From NCBI GenBank assembly GCA_023159155.1, contig JAJNNX010000033.1, positions 124,001-188,000 of the forward strand: DNA of 64,000 nt. The letters run 5' to 3'. A program made the translations under genes and the position numbers. Positions 22,208 through 34,872 of the stretch are shown here, one piece after another. Every line of letters begins with the position of its first letter. Position 1 is the stretch's first letter. The notes below the pieces were generated by a model. The model was not told the origin of the DNA, ran no database searches, and was given only the letters and a program-made list of their open reading frames with translations. This DNA comes from Ustulina deusta (Eukaryota > Ascomycota > Sordariomycetes > Xylariales > Xylariaceae).

Positions 22208-25200
22208 GAACCTATTGAATTTGAGTGGACTCCTTCCGATTCGATGCACTGTAGAAAGTTTCGAAACAAAAGTACGGGCGAAATTATCAACTCGGATCCG
22301 AGGCTCTTTCCGGAAGCGCTCCTTGAACGCGGTATTCCAGTGAGGACCATCACAATTGTCTAAAGCTTTCTCCCTGTGCTTGCCTCTTGGGAACCTTTCC
22401 ACGTTCAAATTAGGTACGTATATATTACTCGAGCTGGCTCAAGAGGACAAGATCTATTGGTCTTGACCTTCAATGCTCAGAGTGCCTGATATGCGCTCCT
22501 TTTCATAGTCACCTTGGGGTGGTGCGACTTATATATGGTGGAGATTGAAGATCAAGGGGGGGGAGGGGGGGGGGATATGAGGAATGGCTTTTCAAGTATA
22601 GGATAACAACTGCCTCGTACTATGATGCTAGAATAGTTACAAGATATGTTGGATTCCGTGGGTGCCACGATCAATTTGAGCAAGACAACCTCTAAACCAT
22701 ATTCCACAAAGGGAAAAATTAATGCCCCTTAAATTAACGTAATTGCCATTCTTGGCCCCCTCCCATGGCTCAGGTAAATCAAATGAATTTCGGCGAGGAT
22801 CTTAGCTTTGCGTAGATAGTCGAAGTTCAGTGGTGTTGGACCTCCTCTAACCCCTTAAGTTGAATTCTTATGCTCTCACAACATATGTATGTAGGAAGTT
22901 AATCGCAGTTGATATAGCTGACTAGGTACTGTTTCTATCATATTATAATACCAAGTGTTTGCGTGTAACTTTAGTAATAGCCACACCCACTACCTTTTAG
23001 TTTCCGAGGCTTCACACTCAGTTACAGGCCGTTCTCAAACCCACCCGGAGTTTCGCAACTATTCAGCTCAGCATACTCGGGACGTTATAATGTCAACACA
23101 TACCTACAGGATCTACTCACCCCATCTATTACATGCAACCTATGTGGGTGATAGCGAAACATCACTGATCAAGTTTTGTCTCCCCACCCTAAGCTAAGGT
23201 CTATTCAAGTCTGTAACGAACAAGAATAGGATGGGGGAAAAGACTTTATTAAAGTGACCAACAACCCTTAGATATTCTCCATTAAGTTAGAGTTAACAAG
23301 ACACTCATATACCACCATTATACCACTAACAGGTAGGTGTTAGGTACTTGACATACAGCCCTCGTGGTATATCCTTTACGGTATTTGCATACAACATGCC
23401 GCAAATCTATCTGTCCCTTCCTCCTTTCCCACGATCTCAACCTTGCCGCACATACATGCCCCTCTGCACAGGTCCAAACGGAGACATATCCGTCACAGCA
23501 ATAATGCCGACCAGATGAATGGACTCGCAAATCCTAGCCTATAGTAGTTAGCACGTATGCATGGGCAGCCTTTCCCTACACCTCCAGCTACAACCTTCCT
23601 GCATAATACATATGCAGGCATAGAGTGTCTTTCGGTGATCCGCCCTCCAAACTAACGCGGGTATCCCTGCCTCTTACACCCCCGCCCACACCCATGCAGA
23701 TATAGCTAACGTATTAACTACCTATCCAGATACACCACCATCTACCTCCTTGCCCACCTCGGTACCTACGCAACATACTATCTAAAACCAACACAATCAG
23801 TACTCGCCCAAAGACAGCATACTCATGGAGACGTAGGCATGTCTAGCAGCAGCAGTACCACGAGTAGGTACATATAGTGCCAATGAAGATCACTTTTACG
23901 TCAGCGCACTGCATACCAAGTCCCCACCTGACTAAGGGCCTCACATGAGACCTCCCTACTAGGTAGATAGTATCTACCCCCTCACCACGAACAAGCAAGC
24001 AGGCCGGTAAGTATACCACACAGCCTGTCGGCGTTCAAAGCATTCCGACCTAAGCCAGATAAGTGAGTCTTTAATCTCCGAGGACCATCTTCACGAATAC
24101 CACGTATCTAGGTTACCATCTAGACAACCGTATCTCACCTGCGTATACTAGCTAAGCGAGCTCTCTCTTCAGCATTTACATACTTAGTATGCTTATACTT
24201 ACATACTTAACACGATCACAGCACTAATGTCAACGCTACGTGTCCTATATTTACGATCTTAACAAATATTTCTACACAAAAAAAAAAAAAAAGTCATGTA
24301 TCTCCGATGAATACTTAGATGCTATATCAAGCGGCCAAAATCCGTCCCACCAAGCTGTCCACAGTGGAGGTCAAAGTAGAGTTAGAGCCAAGGACATTCC
24401 TGAGTACTCTCCATGTCTATCAATTATATATAGGCAGGACACTCACTGAGCCGTTAACCTACCCTGGCTCCCCGATTCGAAGTCCGCGAAGCAGATCACG
24501 GGGGTGAGTTCTAGTAAAACCTAGCTTAGTTAGTTCCAACCATCCCGAGTCAAGTCCATTACGTCGAAGCAGTCGTTCATACGTCTTCATTCACATCAGA
24601 GTAATTTAAGCCTTGTGGGAAAACCATTCTATGGTTAAGAGTAAATCTACGTTATCTGCCTGCTACCGGCCTTCCTCTGTTTGAGGGACGCTAATCTGCT
24701 CGTCATCTAATATTACGTCGTCTGTCACATCACAACTCATTCCAAACAGGCTTCGTGTCAATATATTACTTTCGGACCGGCTTCACAAAGTTTTGTCTTG
24801 GAGTTCTGAACATCTCCTCGTATTGCTATGTTAATGTCACATAAAGCCCGAACTAAAGCGAACGAGTTGAATATAGTGAGTGGATAATGGAGAAAATCAA
24901 AAAATTCATCCCAAGACGCCCTTCGAGGCTCCATTTCTCCACTCCACCCCCCAAAAAACATGTACCACGTATGCGTATGTATGTCATGTAGACATCGCCT
25001 CCTATGTGCTTGTAAATGCATAGACGCCGACCGGCCAATTATCTATGCATACCCGTTCGCCTGCCCGTTAAGTGACGGTTGGCTGGTCTGAAAAGCTGAT
25101 TTTTTTATCCTCTGTCTGAGTAACTCCGAAATTCTCCTTCGTCCATAGTGTCTGACCTGACAACTACTCGTATTGAAAACCGGTGACACATGTAAATCGT

Positions 25201-25342
25201 CACGTACGTTGTGATAAAAAACAGCAAATCCTATTCTCCCACCCCCCCATAGGAACCAAAGCGCCTGTTTCAGTGATGGTGATGGCACAAGTCATAAGTT
25301 TGGAAAATCCCGGACAAAAGATGGTAGGCACAAGTCGATGGA
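22208..25342. other. Gene-free spacer between HET and AP-1 genes
   Basis: About 3.1 kb without a recognisable gene. It contains G-rich runs near 22557-22574, a poly-A run near 24278-24292, and a C/T-rich stretch at about 23560-24200 with many TACCTA-type hexamers. Open frames are short and lack domains. The last 300 bases should contain the 3' untranslated region of the AP-1 gene on the minus strand. Confidence 0.55.
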
Positions 25343-27311
25343 TCAAGAATTCGGGCATGATCCGCCGAGGTATTTAGTCATGACGGCTTTGAAGTCTTTC
25401 TCGTCGACAACAGCGCCGCTGCCCCCACACTTGGCCTTCTTCTGTAGGTCAGAGCAGAGACCGTCGAGGTCAAGATCGCCAGCTTGCACTTTAGGGCAAC
25501 CTTGCAATTGTTCCCTGTGGGTTATGTTAATTGGAGTTCCCAAGTGTTCTCGTCGTCTATCCTCAGGCAAGGAATGTAACTTACCATATGTTGCTGCATG
25601 TTAGGAGCTTGCCATTGTCAGATGTTACAATGGTATCTTCTGTTTCCTTACGGGCATCAATTTCGGCACAAATGTCCTTCTTGGCCGGCTTAGGACTAGA
25701 GGCCGCAGGCGCGTTGAACGGCGCTAGGAAATCTGCATCGAATGCATCGTTGAAGAAGCTATCATCGAAAGTAGCATTGGCTAAAACGTTACTCTGCGGT
25801 TCACGGTAGTCACCGAATAATTGCGGATCGAATTGGCCACCGTTCTGCTGTGACAGCCAGTCAAAATTGGTGAAATCAACGTTCCCAAAGTTGTGCAGGT
25901 TGCCGAAGGCTATTTGATATGTTAGCGTGGAAATTCGAGGGGGTAGAGTTGTCAATATTTACTTACCCGACGTGCTATCACTCGTCAAACCCGACTGCTC
26001 CTCCCCAATCGTAGTTAAAGTCTCGAGAGGCTTAAAGCCGAGCGGTGATTGGGTGAAAGGCTCGGGGGATGTTCCGCAAGATGAGCTTGGCCCCATGATA
26101 GAGTTGGAAGAGGAAGAGGGGGAACCAGTGTTAGCCCCGTTGACGCTAAACTGTACGGAATCTAAGCTCGTCCTAGAACCACCATTGCCATTGGTACCAT
26201 CAAAAGGACCCGAGTTGTTGAAAAGATCCGAGTATTTGGCTGATGAGGAAAGCGAGTCCTTCGCCTGGTGTCCCTCTGGGTTTTCACGACTCTTAGAGGA
26301 CTTCTCGGAACTTCCGGTCTTGGGTTGCTCTGATGGACTTGTCTGGCTATGGGGGCTACGACTCGATAACGGCGATGGATACGGCGATGTTTGCTTTGCA
26401 CCGGCGATAGGCGTCGAACTGGGCCCTGGAAACATACCAAACTTGGGGAATTCGAATTGGAAGTTGACATCATTGATATTCTGAATCGCCGCACTGCCGA
26501 ATGTGGAAGCACCTCGTGTAGTGGTTGTCAATGAACGCGACCTGCTAGACACGATGGAGAGCTTCTTCTTATACTGCTCTAATTCAACAGTCAACTTCTC
26601 TATCTGAACGCGCAGCTGAGTATTCTCGTCGTTGGTAGCATTGGAAACCTTCTCCAATTCTTCAACTTTCGTTTCGAGGTCTTTCAAATGCTTCTCCTTC
26701 CGTTCTCGGAAAGCACGCTGAGCCGCACGGTTCTGAGCCTTTCTCTTCTGTACAGATTGTTAGGTACTAGTACGGACAGAAAATATTAGTCTCCCACTCA
26801 CTGAGCTAGGTTCATTTGTGAGAGGCTTGCGGCCGGGCTTCTTAGGAACCTTCCCCTCGCTTTCCCTTCGCTTTGCTCCACCCTCCACCTCATCATCGTC
26901 GTCTTCGTCAGGATGGCTTCTCTTATCTGAAGACTCGTTGTCGGGGGAGCTGGCCTTGGAGGTGTCCTTCGCGCCGTCACTGCCATCAGGGCTGGAGCCG
27001 GGAAGATCCCCAATCATCCTGGCCTGTGTGCTAACTTGATCGTCATTGACCAAGTCAAAATCGAAACTGCTGTCTGGCCCAATGTCGTAGTCATAATCGA
27101 GGAATGGGCTGTCAGAAGAGCCATGTGATTCAGTAAAACCGATGGTCCTCTGGTTCTGGGCAGGTGAAGTGGTCAGGGGGTTAGGCGCCAGAGAACTTGG
27201 GTCGGCTTTCAGGTTGCTCGCTTGATTGGACGTCAGTGCTCGAAACAGCAAGTTTTGCTGCTGAGGCGTGAGAATGAAGTTAGGAAGAATGTTGGGGCGA
27301 GCGGAGGCCAT
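25343..27311 (-). CDS. AP-1-like bZIP transcription factor (Yap1/NapA type)
   Basis: A redox-regulated activator of antioxidant and detoxification genes; oxidation of its cysteine-rich domains blocks Crm1 export so that it accumulates in the nucleus. Exons on the minus strand: 27311-26802, 26747-25967, 25909-25585 and 25514-25343, giving 595 residues. The nuclear-localisation-like KRRE and KKPGRKP segments precede the basic region, which starts at residue 171 with KRKAQNRAAQRAFRERKEKH, followed by a leucine zipper to about 235. The N-terminal cysteine-rich domain is reduced to SSCGTSPEP (C394). The C-terminal one has C535, C545, C559 and C568, with an export signal (LDLDGLCSDL) between them. 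A further cysteine, C592, lies near the C-terminus. The middle is Ser/Pro/Asn-rich, as is usual for this family. Confidence 0.95.
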
Positions 27312-30300
27312 TGCGAGAGTCTAATGCTTGGACGGGATGGAATATGGCTAGCAAGGTGAAATTCGTCGGAGCGGACAAGCGGGAAGGCTGGCGACTCCTT
27401 TGTAGAAGTCGCCGCTTGAAGGATAGACTGCTAGCTTTGACGACAACCGGCGGGTTGACGGTGCTCCCAATTGTAGAACGAGGCTGTCGATTGATGAGAC
27501 ACAGAAGCTAACGATTGTTGGCTGGCACGTATGCGTGGCCCAAGTCGGAACTGGGTTGAGACAAGGAAAAAGTGCACTACGTCAAACCAGCAACGGGTTG
27601 AGAGCAGCAGGTGTGGATAAGAGGAACAAGGCGAATTCGCCCCTGGATCGTCACCAACTCGGATGGGAGTGGACAAGGTAGGAAGTGGGTAGAAGATAAG
27701 AAAATAGCGGCCTGTCTGCCTGAGCTCTAAATCCGACGACGGGTATCGGCGTCTCGGTGGGCGGTTGTTCTGGCAGCAGTGCAGGTACCGTTGGCAAGCT
27801 CTGTCTCTCCCGTCTCGAGAGAAGAGGGGGGCGGCTCCTGTCCGTTGACCGCTGTCGGGTAACCGTTGGTTCGTGGTCGGGACTGTAGGCCGTCTTGGTT
27901 GTCAATGTCAGACAAAACCACGCAGCGGGCAGGGCAGCAGGCAAGCAAGTGCATGCGTCTTCTGCTCTTCGTGACCACAATACTGCTTTCTGTTCCGGGT
28001 TTCCTAGCGTGCAGAGAAGTACAGTACAAAGGTGGCGTGCGAGTGGGTTGGGTGTTAGACAAGTCACAACTGGCCCAGAGCGACAGATGGAAATGGATGG
28101 AGAAGGCCAAAAGCCAGCCATGCAAGAATCCGATTTGTAAGCTACCTTCGCTGGAATCAGATTTGGAGTTAGGTACTTAAGTAGGTAGGCTGGTAAGAAC
28201 AGTTGGAGCTTGGTGGGGGGTTTGGGCAAGGGGTGGCCCCGGTCGTCCTCGGATATAGCGGGGCTTGGTGGTTGCTGCCTGTGGCGACTCGCTGTTTGGA
28301 CCGGTGGTTGGTCTGGCTCTGTCAGCCCACATAATGGAGGGGTCACCATCTTCTACATGTAACAACACCGGTGGGTTCGCACGCTTCCGGAAGTAAAGAT
28401 TACAAAGTCCATGTCTGCTTGTGACTTCCAGCGCCCGTCCTAGACTAGATAGTAGGTACATAGTGGCAAAATCCGACCTCCATGTTTCATGATGCAGTGC
28501 ACTAAAAATAATACAGCTCGAAAGAGGATGGCATAGGGAACTCGATCAGACATAGCTTAGTACTGAACCTATAGGTACTTATACTACCATCGTTTATCCC
28601 GTCGCGATAGTCGCTCTTATCGGGGAAGGAAGTGCATTTTTCGTCCAACTCTGCATCTTCTTGTATGTCTATGATGCAGATACTTACTCGCATTGGTGTA
28701 GTGTATACTACATAGTGTGCCCTGCGTCCCATGGATTGAGATTTTCGGTATGACTCAATACTCTTCGGCATATCCCCGGACCCCAGACACACTAGGCTAG
28801 TGCTCCGCCTGAAGGGATGTTTACAGTCCTATTTTAACAAAGGGGTCGATTTTTGCGAGGCTAGCGATTGTAGAGATAACTAGGTAGTGTAGCAAGCCTG
28901 GCCGGTGGTAGATACTGTCGTCGATACTGTCGTCGATACCGCTGGCACAGAACGGGGTGATCAGTCGAGTTCGCAGGGCAGGGCGAGGATGGACTCCAAT
29001 GCTATTACCTAGAAGCAGAGGAGGTTAGCTACGGGGTTTCCGAAGCTGGTGTGTCGTGGAGCGAATTAGACTAGATAGTGACCATATCAGTTGATCGAGC
29101 AACCGGTACTGTACTACGCAGTAATACGTGCCGCTTACATGTAAGGTCAGCCTCTTCGGGAGGCCGAATACGCCATTGATTGTTCTTAACGGGTGTTGCA
29201 TCTACATGCCGACGGGGAATGGGGGCTTCCGATCGCCGAGGAACAGCTCATGATGCATGCACTCATATTATAGTGCATTTTGTTGAAATAGCGGAATAGC
29301 CCTTTTCCCTTCAATGCCCAGACCGCTTAGCTTGCGTATCAGGAGGTGATCGATCCGCTGGCCCTCCCGTTCCTGATCTTACATACATATACAAGTACTC
29401 GGAGAAAAAAAACCGTCAGTGCCCGTTGGCGGCGATACCCGAACCCCGAGGAATAAAATATTTCAAGGGTTTAGAAGCACATGCATGCGGCCGCCATACC
29501 CTAGCTAATAAGAATCCGCCCTTCTACGTTCTCGCCATTTGTCCACGGCAATCGTAGATAAGGTAGTATTCAAAGGAAGACAACCACTTATCAAGACGGA
29601 TCTTAGTTGTGTTCAGTTTCAATACACAGGAACTATTTGGGGGATAGTGAATACTGAAGTAATTTCATCTCATAGTGAGTGAGATTGAACACTACCTACG
29701 GTACTACTTACTCTAGATAGATAGTATTACAATGAGAGAGAAAAAAGCCAACTGAGCAAATTAGGTGAGTGCCTGAAGGAAAGGAGTCTCGACTTACATC
29801 GACACCGAATGATTTAGGCACTAGAATCACCTAGGTCCTCATTAGTATATACCACCTATCTACAGCAACAGAAAATAATTAAAATCGACCCTGTACTGTA
29901 TCTCCTTAGTTTCCCTTTTCTCATTCACCTTACCTCTTCCCAGCATTGCGGCGTTCTCATTTGATTGGCAACTGTGCCTGTACAGGACTTGACAACTCCC
30001 TTTCCACAGATACGCTCGGTGCGGGGACAGAGGCGGGCAGCTTATCGTAGGTACTAGAGGTAGGTAAGTCGCTCAAGGTTCCCCGCATTAGTAAGTTGAA
30101 CGCTGATTGCCACTCCCATCAGCCTACAACGCCCATTTAGGCTTTGTGGGTACTAGCCACAACGGGAAAGGGGTGAGGAGGAGAGCTGTCCTGGGTTAGT
30201 CGGTTTCAATGGTACGAGTTGTGTTGTACGTCAACGAATCATTATCATCAGCCTCGCCATCTCAACAACGGCCATCCCACATGGCTTGAATCAGCCTACC

Positions 30301-30491
30301 GAGAACACAATATTCCGAAGAATCACCCAGTATCATTTAGGCCGAGTATACCTACCTATCTAATCGACCTATATAGATTACTGTGACAGGAAGTGCGAGC
30401 CGAATCGTGGTCTCTTGCTACCGGGTCCCCATTCCAAACCGAAACCTCGGATGAAACATCAACCCAACTCGCCCAAGTACATGCCATAGCC
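27312..30491. other. Spacer upstream of the AP-1 and BSD genes
   Basis: About 3.2 kb separating two divergent genes. The AP-1-proximal kilobase includes a 232-residue minus-strand open frame (27651-28349) with no domain, likely leader sequence. Between about 28900 and 30400 the sequence is AT-richer with scattered TACCTA/TAGGTA hexamers and a short CGATACTGTCGT direct repeat near 28915-28940. No RNA gene or transposase was recognised. Confidence 0.55.
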
Positions 30492-31958
30492 ATGGATCTC
30501 GCATACGATCATATCGTTGAGCAGTCTCTGCCGAAAGAGGACGGTAGCTCGAGAAATAACGGCGAATCCTCCGACCGGAAGCCCGAGTCGACCCTCAATG
30601 ACGACCTTCAGGAGGCATACCGCGCTTTCTCCAGCAGCAGCTGGGGGAGTTGGCTTGGGGGCACCGTGGAGAAGGTAGTCAAGCAGGTATGCAGCAAAAT
30701 GAGACCGTAGCACACATGGACGAGAACTCCGGCCTAATATGCGTTATCAGGGCGAGTCCGTATACCGTGAAGCAAGCCAGGAAGTCACGTCTCTCAGTGC
30801 CGACGCCTCGAGGGGCTTCGCTACCCTGCGAGCACGCGCCCTCTCGCTGAGGACGGTGCCACCTCCTGTTGCGACGCAACAAGCTGAACAAAGCGGCGAC
30901 AAGGACAAAGACCCCGAGACGACACCGACGGCATCGAGGGCCCCCGGTTCTTCGTCCGAAGACACCTCGGCTAAAGATTCCGAGACGGTCATCTCCCGCC
31001 TGAAGAGCGAAGCTGCTAATCGCCTGAAGGACATTCAGCGGGCCGAGGACGCGGCCGACGAGGCGCTCCTGAAATTCGGCACTAATATTCGGGATTTCTT
31101 CCGAGACGCCGTCATTGTGAGGGCTGGGCCTTCGGGTGCCGAGGGGGCCAGCAATCGCTTCGAGAGTAAGGACGACTCGGGAAAACGCGTGATCCACAGC
31201 TCGCGGTACGACGCCCAGCTTCATGTCTTGCACACAACGGAGAAGAGCTTCACTGAGGACCCTGCCACTGCTGAGTTCGGGACATGGGCCAAGGATTTCG
31301 ATGCCGACGCAAAGACGGACAGTATTAGTGCCGACCTCGCCAAATACCCCGAGCTACGGGCCAATATGGAGAAGCTTGTTCCGGGCCGGGTACCCTATGC
31401 CGATTTCTGGAAGCGCTACTATTTCTTGAGACACAGTATTGAGACGGCTGATGCCCGTCGTCGGGATTTACTCAAAGGTGGGTCTACTTCGTTTGTTGAG
31501 CTATCTATCTCTTTTACTTTGCTAACATGTTATGTGATCTAGCCGCGTCTGCGGAAGAGGAGATTGGATGGGGTGATGAGGAGTCGGATGACGATTCAGA
31601 GGAGGAAGAGGAGGAGGAGGAGGAGTCAGATGAAGAGGCGGATGAGGAGTCAGATGAGGAAGGGGATGAGGAGTCGGACGACGAGGCCACTCCCAGCAAA
31701 CCTACAAACAAGATCCAGAGACCTAGCTCAACTGAGTCTTCGACAACTATCCACCCGCCGACTGCCAAGCCGACGCATCTAAAACCTGCCGAGCCCCGCA
31801 AGTCAAACGACGAGAAGTCACAGGCCGATAGCGACACTAGCTACGACGTGGTGGGCGCTGCGTCTGGCAATCCCAGCCAGGCACCCAACAGCCCCAAGGA
31901 TTCCCGGAAGGTGGAGGATAGTGACGATGACGATAGCGACGATGAGGAATGGGAGTAA
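30492..31958 (+). CDS. BSD-domain-containing protein
   Basis: Exons: 30492-30686, 30751-31477 and 31543-31958, giving 445 residues. The start has a strong GCCATGG context and is the first in-frame ATG. After a variable N-terminus (WGSWLGGTVEKV, suggestive of an amphipathic helix) comes a helical region, then a BSD domain at about residues 239-293 with the diagnostic FWKRYYF motif (hydrophobic-Trp core, Phe-Trp pair). The C-terminal third is extremely acidic (long runs of Asp/Glu/Ser) and probably disordered. BSD domains occur in TFIIH p62 and in synapse-associated-type proteins; the N-terminal WGSW-type segment and length resemble the latter group. Exact cellular role unknown. It converges on TSR2 with about 275 bases between stops. 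Confidence 0.88.
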
Positions 31959-32234
31959 ATATGTGCGGCTCTGCTTGTACGGAATGCAGACGCGCGCGAA
32001 AGGTAGTAGTGTCGGACGTCATATTTGGTTTCGATGAATTGTCGCTGGCGTCTTTAGGTGTTCTCAATGTTTGGATTGGGTAGGGGCTATTGTAATTCTG
32101 CTCCCTTCTCCCGCGACTCTGTATATTCTCGTTACCGCAGGCCTCAAATATTACAGAGCTGTTCGCCAAAGTAGAGGCTGCACTCGTTATCCGTAAGTCA
32201 CGTTATGAGCATTGTCTGTGCCTCCCACTGCACA

Positions 32235-33118
32235 TCACCTCCTCCTTCTTGAGACTTTTTCAAACCCATCTTCGTCGATATCGGGCTGCGGCTTCTCCTT
32301 CGGAGCAACGGGCACCAAGGCGGGGGCATCGTCCATATCAATATCGTCATTCCCGTTTTCGTCGTCGTCGTCTTCATCATCACTCCCACTCTCCCAATCG
32401 GTATCCTGGTCCGGGTCGGCCGCAACTTGCGCCACGACCTTCTTGCCCTTGGTGTCAAGCCAACGCGCCCTCAATTCCTCGACGAGCGCGAAATTGCCCA
32501 CGGCGCACTGGGTCCGGCATTTCATGATACGGTCGGCGACCTCGGCCTCGGACTGATCGTCGACGTTGGCCTCGAACTCGTCGAACATGACCTGCAGCAG
32601 CGTCTCCTCGATGTCTTCGGTGACGGGCTCGTCGGGGAGCTTCTTGCCTTGAGGTTTGGGGTTATTTTGCGAAGGGGGGTTGGCTGTCGAGGCGGCGGTG
32701 GCGGCAGCAGCAGCGGCAGCGGCAGCTCCAGCTAGGTCGACGAAGCTGGGGAACATGTCGACGATGACGCCGGCCAGCCAATCCCGCTTGTCGGACGAGT
32801 CTGGCCCGCCCCAGTTGTTCTGCACGGCGATTGTGAGGGACTGCCATAGGTGGAGGGAGATGGCGACGCCTTGCTCGAACTGCTGTTGTCGGGTTTCTGG
32901 AGGGACGAGGGATGTCGGGTGTTAGTCAAGACGATATGCTGTGCTGTGCTGTGCTGTGCTATCGGATGCGATGCGATGCGATGCGATGGCGGGGTTGGTT
33001 ATTTGGTGAGTGAGAGATTGCCATGGAAGCTGGATCGGGGGGGAGAACGCGGGGTTTGGTTGGATCGATTGATTGTGTACATACCGGGCGAAGACCCTTC
33101 CGCAGAGGAAGACGCCAT
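32235..33118 (-). CDS. tsr2: Pre-rRNA-processing protein TSR2
   Basis: TSR2 escorts ribosomal protein eS26 and is needed for 20S pre-rRNA maturation in small-subunit assembly. Two exons on the minus strand: 33118-33085 (MASSSAEGSSPG) and 32896-32235, giving 231 residues. The conserved WGG core is visible: helices around FEQGVAISLHLWQSL and NNWGGPDSSDKRDWL, then the region VMFDEFEANVDDQSE, where the family has acidic residues contacting eS26, followed by a long Asp/Glu-rich tail ending VSRRRR. An Ala-rich run (AAAAAAAAA) separates the helices. The intron (32897-33084) contains two pentanucleotide arrays. It is convergent with the BSD gene and divergent from the kinase-like gene. Confidence 0.93.
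32937..32987. repeat. Two pentanucleotide arrays in the TSR2 intron
   Basis: (TGCTG)n, about five units at 32937-32960, is followed after four bases by (GATGC)n, about five units at 32965-32987. Both lie inside the single TSR2 intron. The units differ, so they arose separately. They are likely length-polymorphic between strains. Confidence 0.85.
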
Positions 33119-33528
33119 TTCGAGTGTTGGCTTTCGTCTTTTCTTATTGCGTCGTTGTGTATCTACACCCAGATCGCTAAGCGCGTAAGAATGCGCTACC
33201 TATCTAGGTTCTAGGTTTTACCAGTTTCCGTGCCGTACATAAATGGGTTTAGCGTAATCGCCGCTTTTGTTACCAGGATACCTATGTGGACTCACAGCGG
33301 AATTCCTGAGCGTTGATTGGCTGATCCTATTATATGGGCAATCCGATTATGTGGGAGGGGACTCTACTTCCTTAGAGGTTGCTTCTAAGTACCTACGCAT
33401 ACAATACTTGTGCTTCGCCCTTCGTGGAAAGTTGCTACCGCCAGCTACTTTTATTGTACCTCGGTAGCCTAGACGACAGGCCGGAGCTTCATAGAATTAA
33501 GAATGAGACAACTCAACTCCAATCGCCG
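33119..33528. other. Divergent promoter region with MITE-like copy 1
   Basis: About 410 bases between the TSR2 start and the kinase-like start. Promoters of both genes should lie here. The segment 33294-33365 is a diverged copy of the repeat found inside intron 3 of the kinase-like gene. Confidence 0.6.
33294..33365. mobile_element. MITE-like repeat, copy 1
   Basis: Bases 33294-33365 match 34347-34418 at roughly eight mismatches over about 70 positions, sharing the core ATTATATGGGCAAT and the end GTGGGAGGGGACTCT. The left inverted repeat seen in copy 2 is not clear here, so this copy may be truncated or more decayed. Confidence 0.6.
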
Positions 33529-34872
33529 ATGAGAACCGCTCCCCTTGCACCAATGGCGTCACTTCTTCATATCGGCCAGATCCTCAAAGGACATAATTCA
33601 ACCTACACTCTTGTCAAGGAACTTCACAGGGCCGTAGATGAAGCCGCAGTATATCTAGTCAGGTAAGATTTTCTATGCTATCCCACCATCCACACTATGC
33701 CCAAGAGCTCCTTCGACCCATTCTTGTGCAATTTAGGAATCAGAATAATGATCTATGCATTGCCAAAAGCATTCGCGGCCACTGGCGCCTACAGAATGAG
33801 GCCAACATTCTTAAGCGATACCAGTCCAAGTCGTCATTTATTCGCCCCCTTATCGACGAGATTCAGCAACCAGCCGACCCGCCATCCATTATTCTAAAGC
33901 AGTTGGATAGTGAGCTCATAACGGAATCAAAGAATAAGCGACTAACGCGCCCCGAAATCAAGCAAGTAGCCAAGTGTATTCTTGAAGCCCTCCAGATTCT
34001 CCATAAAGATAGTCTAGTCCATACAGGTATATCGTCAGCGTCCCTATTATCGCTATATTTTGTTTGCTAAATTATTACCTGCTTTTTATAGATATAAAAT
34101 TAGACAATATTTTTGTTAACTATAGTGAAGGCAACCAGCGCTTTTCAAAAATCCAGCTTGGTGACTTTGGGGGCGTTGTGTCCCAAGACTCAAGCTTCGC
34201 AAGGGAGGGTCACATTATTGGTGCTGCCTTTACACGTAGCCCGGAAGCCATGTTACAACTTTCCTGGGGAACATCAATAGATGTATGGTCATTTGGAAAT
34301 GTAGTACGTGCCTCAAATAGCTTTCTAGAGTCCCCCCCCCCACCTAACAGAGGATATCCTGAGCGTCGATTGGCTGATTCGATTATATGGGCAATTCGAT
34401 TAGGTGGGAGGGGACTCTCTAGTATTTGCTTTTATTTAGCTCCCAGATCCTCAGCCTGGTGCGCGGTGGTGGTTACCACCACTTTGATCCCGGTTGGGAA
34501 GGGTTTAAACCAGAAGATCAAGACTACGAGATCACCGTTCTAAAGCGAATGTACAACACATTCGGGCCATTCCCACCGTCAATCGCTGATATTATTGACC
34601 CGGATACGTTCGAGATAATTCTCTTCTTAAATCAGCAGGGACCTCCACAAAGACCACTTCAACGGTGGTCGAAAAAGGAGATTCCACCAGCTGATAACGA
34701 ATTCATCAGGCGGATCCTAAAATTGGACCCCCGAGACAGACCTACAGTGGAGGAGATTCTTCAGGATGAATGGTTTACAGAGGAATCAGGCGACACTCGG
34801 GAACCCATCCCAGTAGAGCCAAAAGAAAAAGTACTGGGAAAACCAGAGTCAGGCATTCGGGCTAGTAGCTAG
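33529..34872 (+). CDS. Divergent protein-kinase-like protein
   Basis: Exons: 33529-33662, 33737-34026, 34092-34303 and 34447-34872, giving 353 residues, almost all kinase domain. Motifs: AxK (IAK) in the first half of exon 2; catalytic loop HTDIKLDN, with Asp present but Arg replaced (non-RD); LGDFGG for metal binding; SPEAML in place of APE; and WSFGN in the F-helix. The C-lobe ends with DNEFIRRILKLDPRDRPTVEEIL, the usual kinase closing helix. The glycine loop is degenerate (ILKGHNSTYTLVKEL). The fold is clear, but activity is uncertain. Such short kinase-like genes form expanded lineage-specific families in filamentous ascomycetes. Intron 3 (143 bases) contains a MITE-like insert. Frame is intact across all junctions. 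Expression evidence is lacking. Confidence 0.75.
34327..34418. mobile_element. MITE-like repeat, copy 2, inside an intron
   Basis: A 92-base segment within intron 3 of the kinase-like gene. Its ends are inverted: AGAGTCCCCC...CACCTAA on the left (34327-34346) and TTAGGTGGGAGGGGACTCT on the right (34400-34418). The core is shared with the copy at 33294-33365. No clear target duplication beyond a possible CT dinucleotide. Confidence 0.65.

Noticed and set aside
24458..24490. CCCGATTCGAAGTCC resembling a tRNA 3' half
   Set aside because: No cloverleaf partner upstream; acceptor stem absent.
27651..28349. 232-residue minus-strand frame upstream of the AP-1 gene
   Set aside because: No domain; composition matches a C/T-rich leader region rather than coding sequence.
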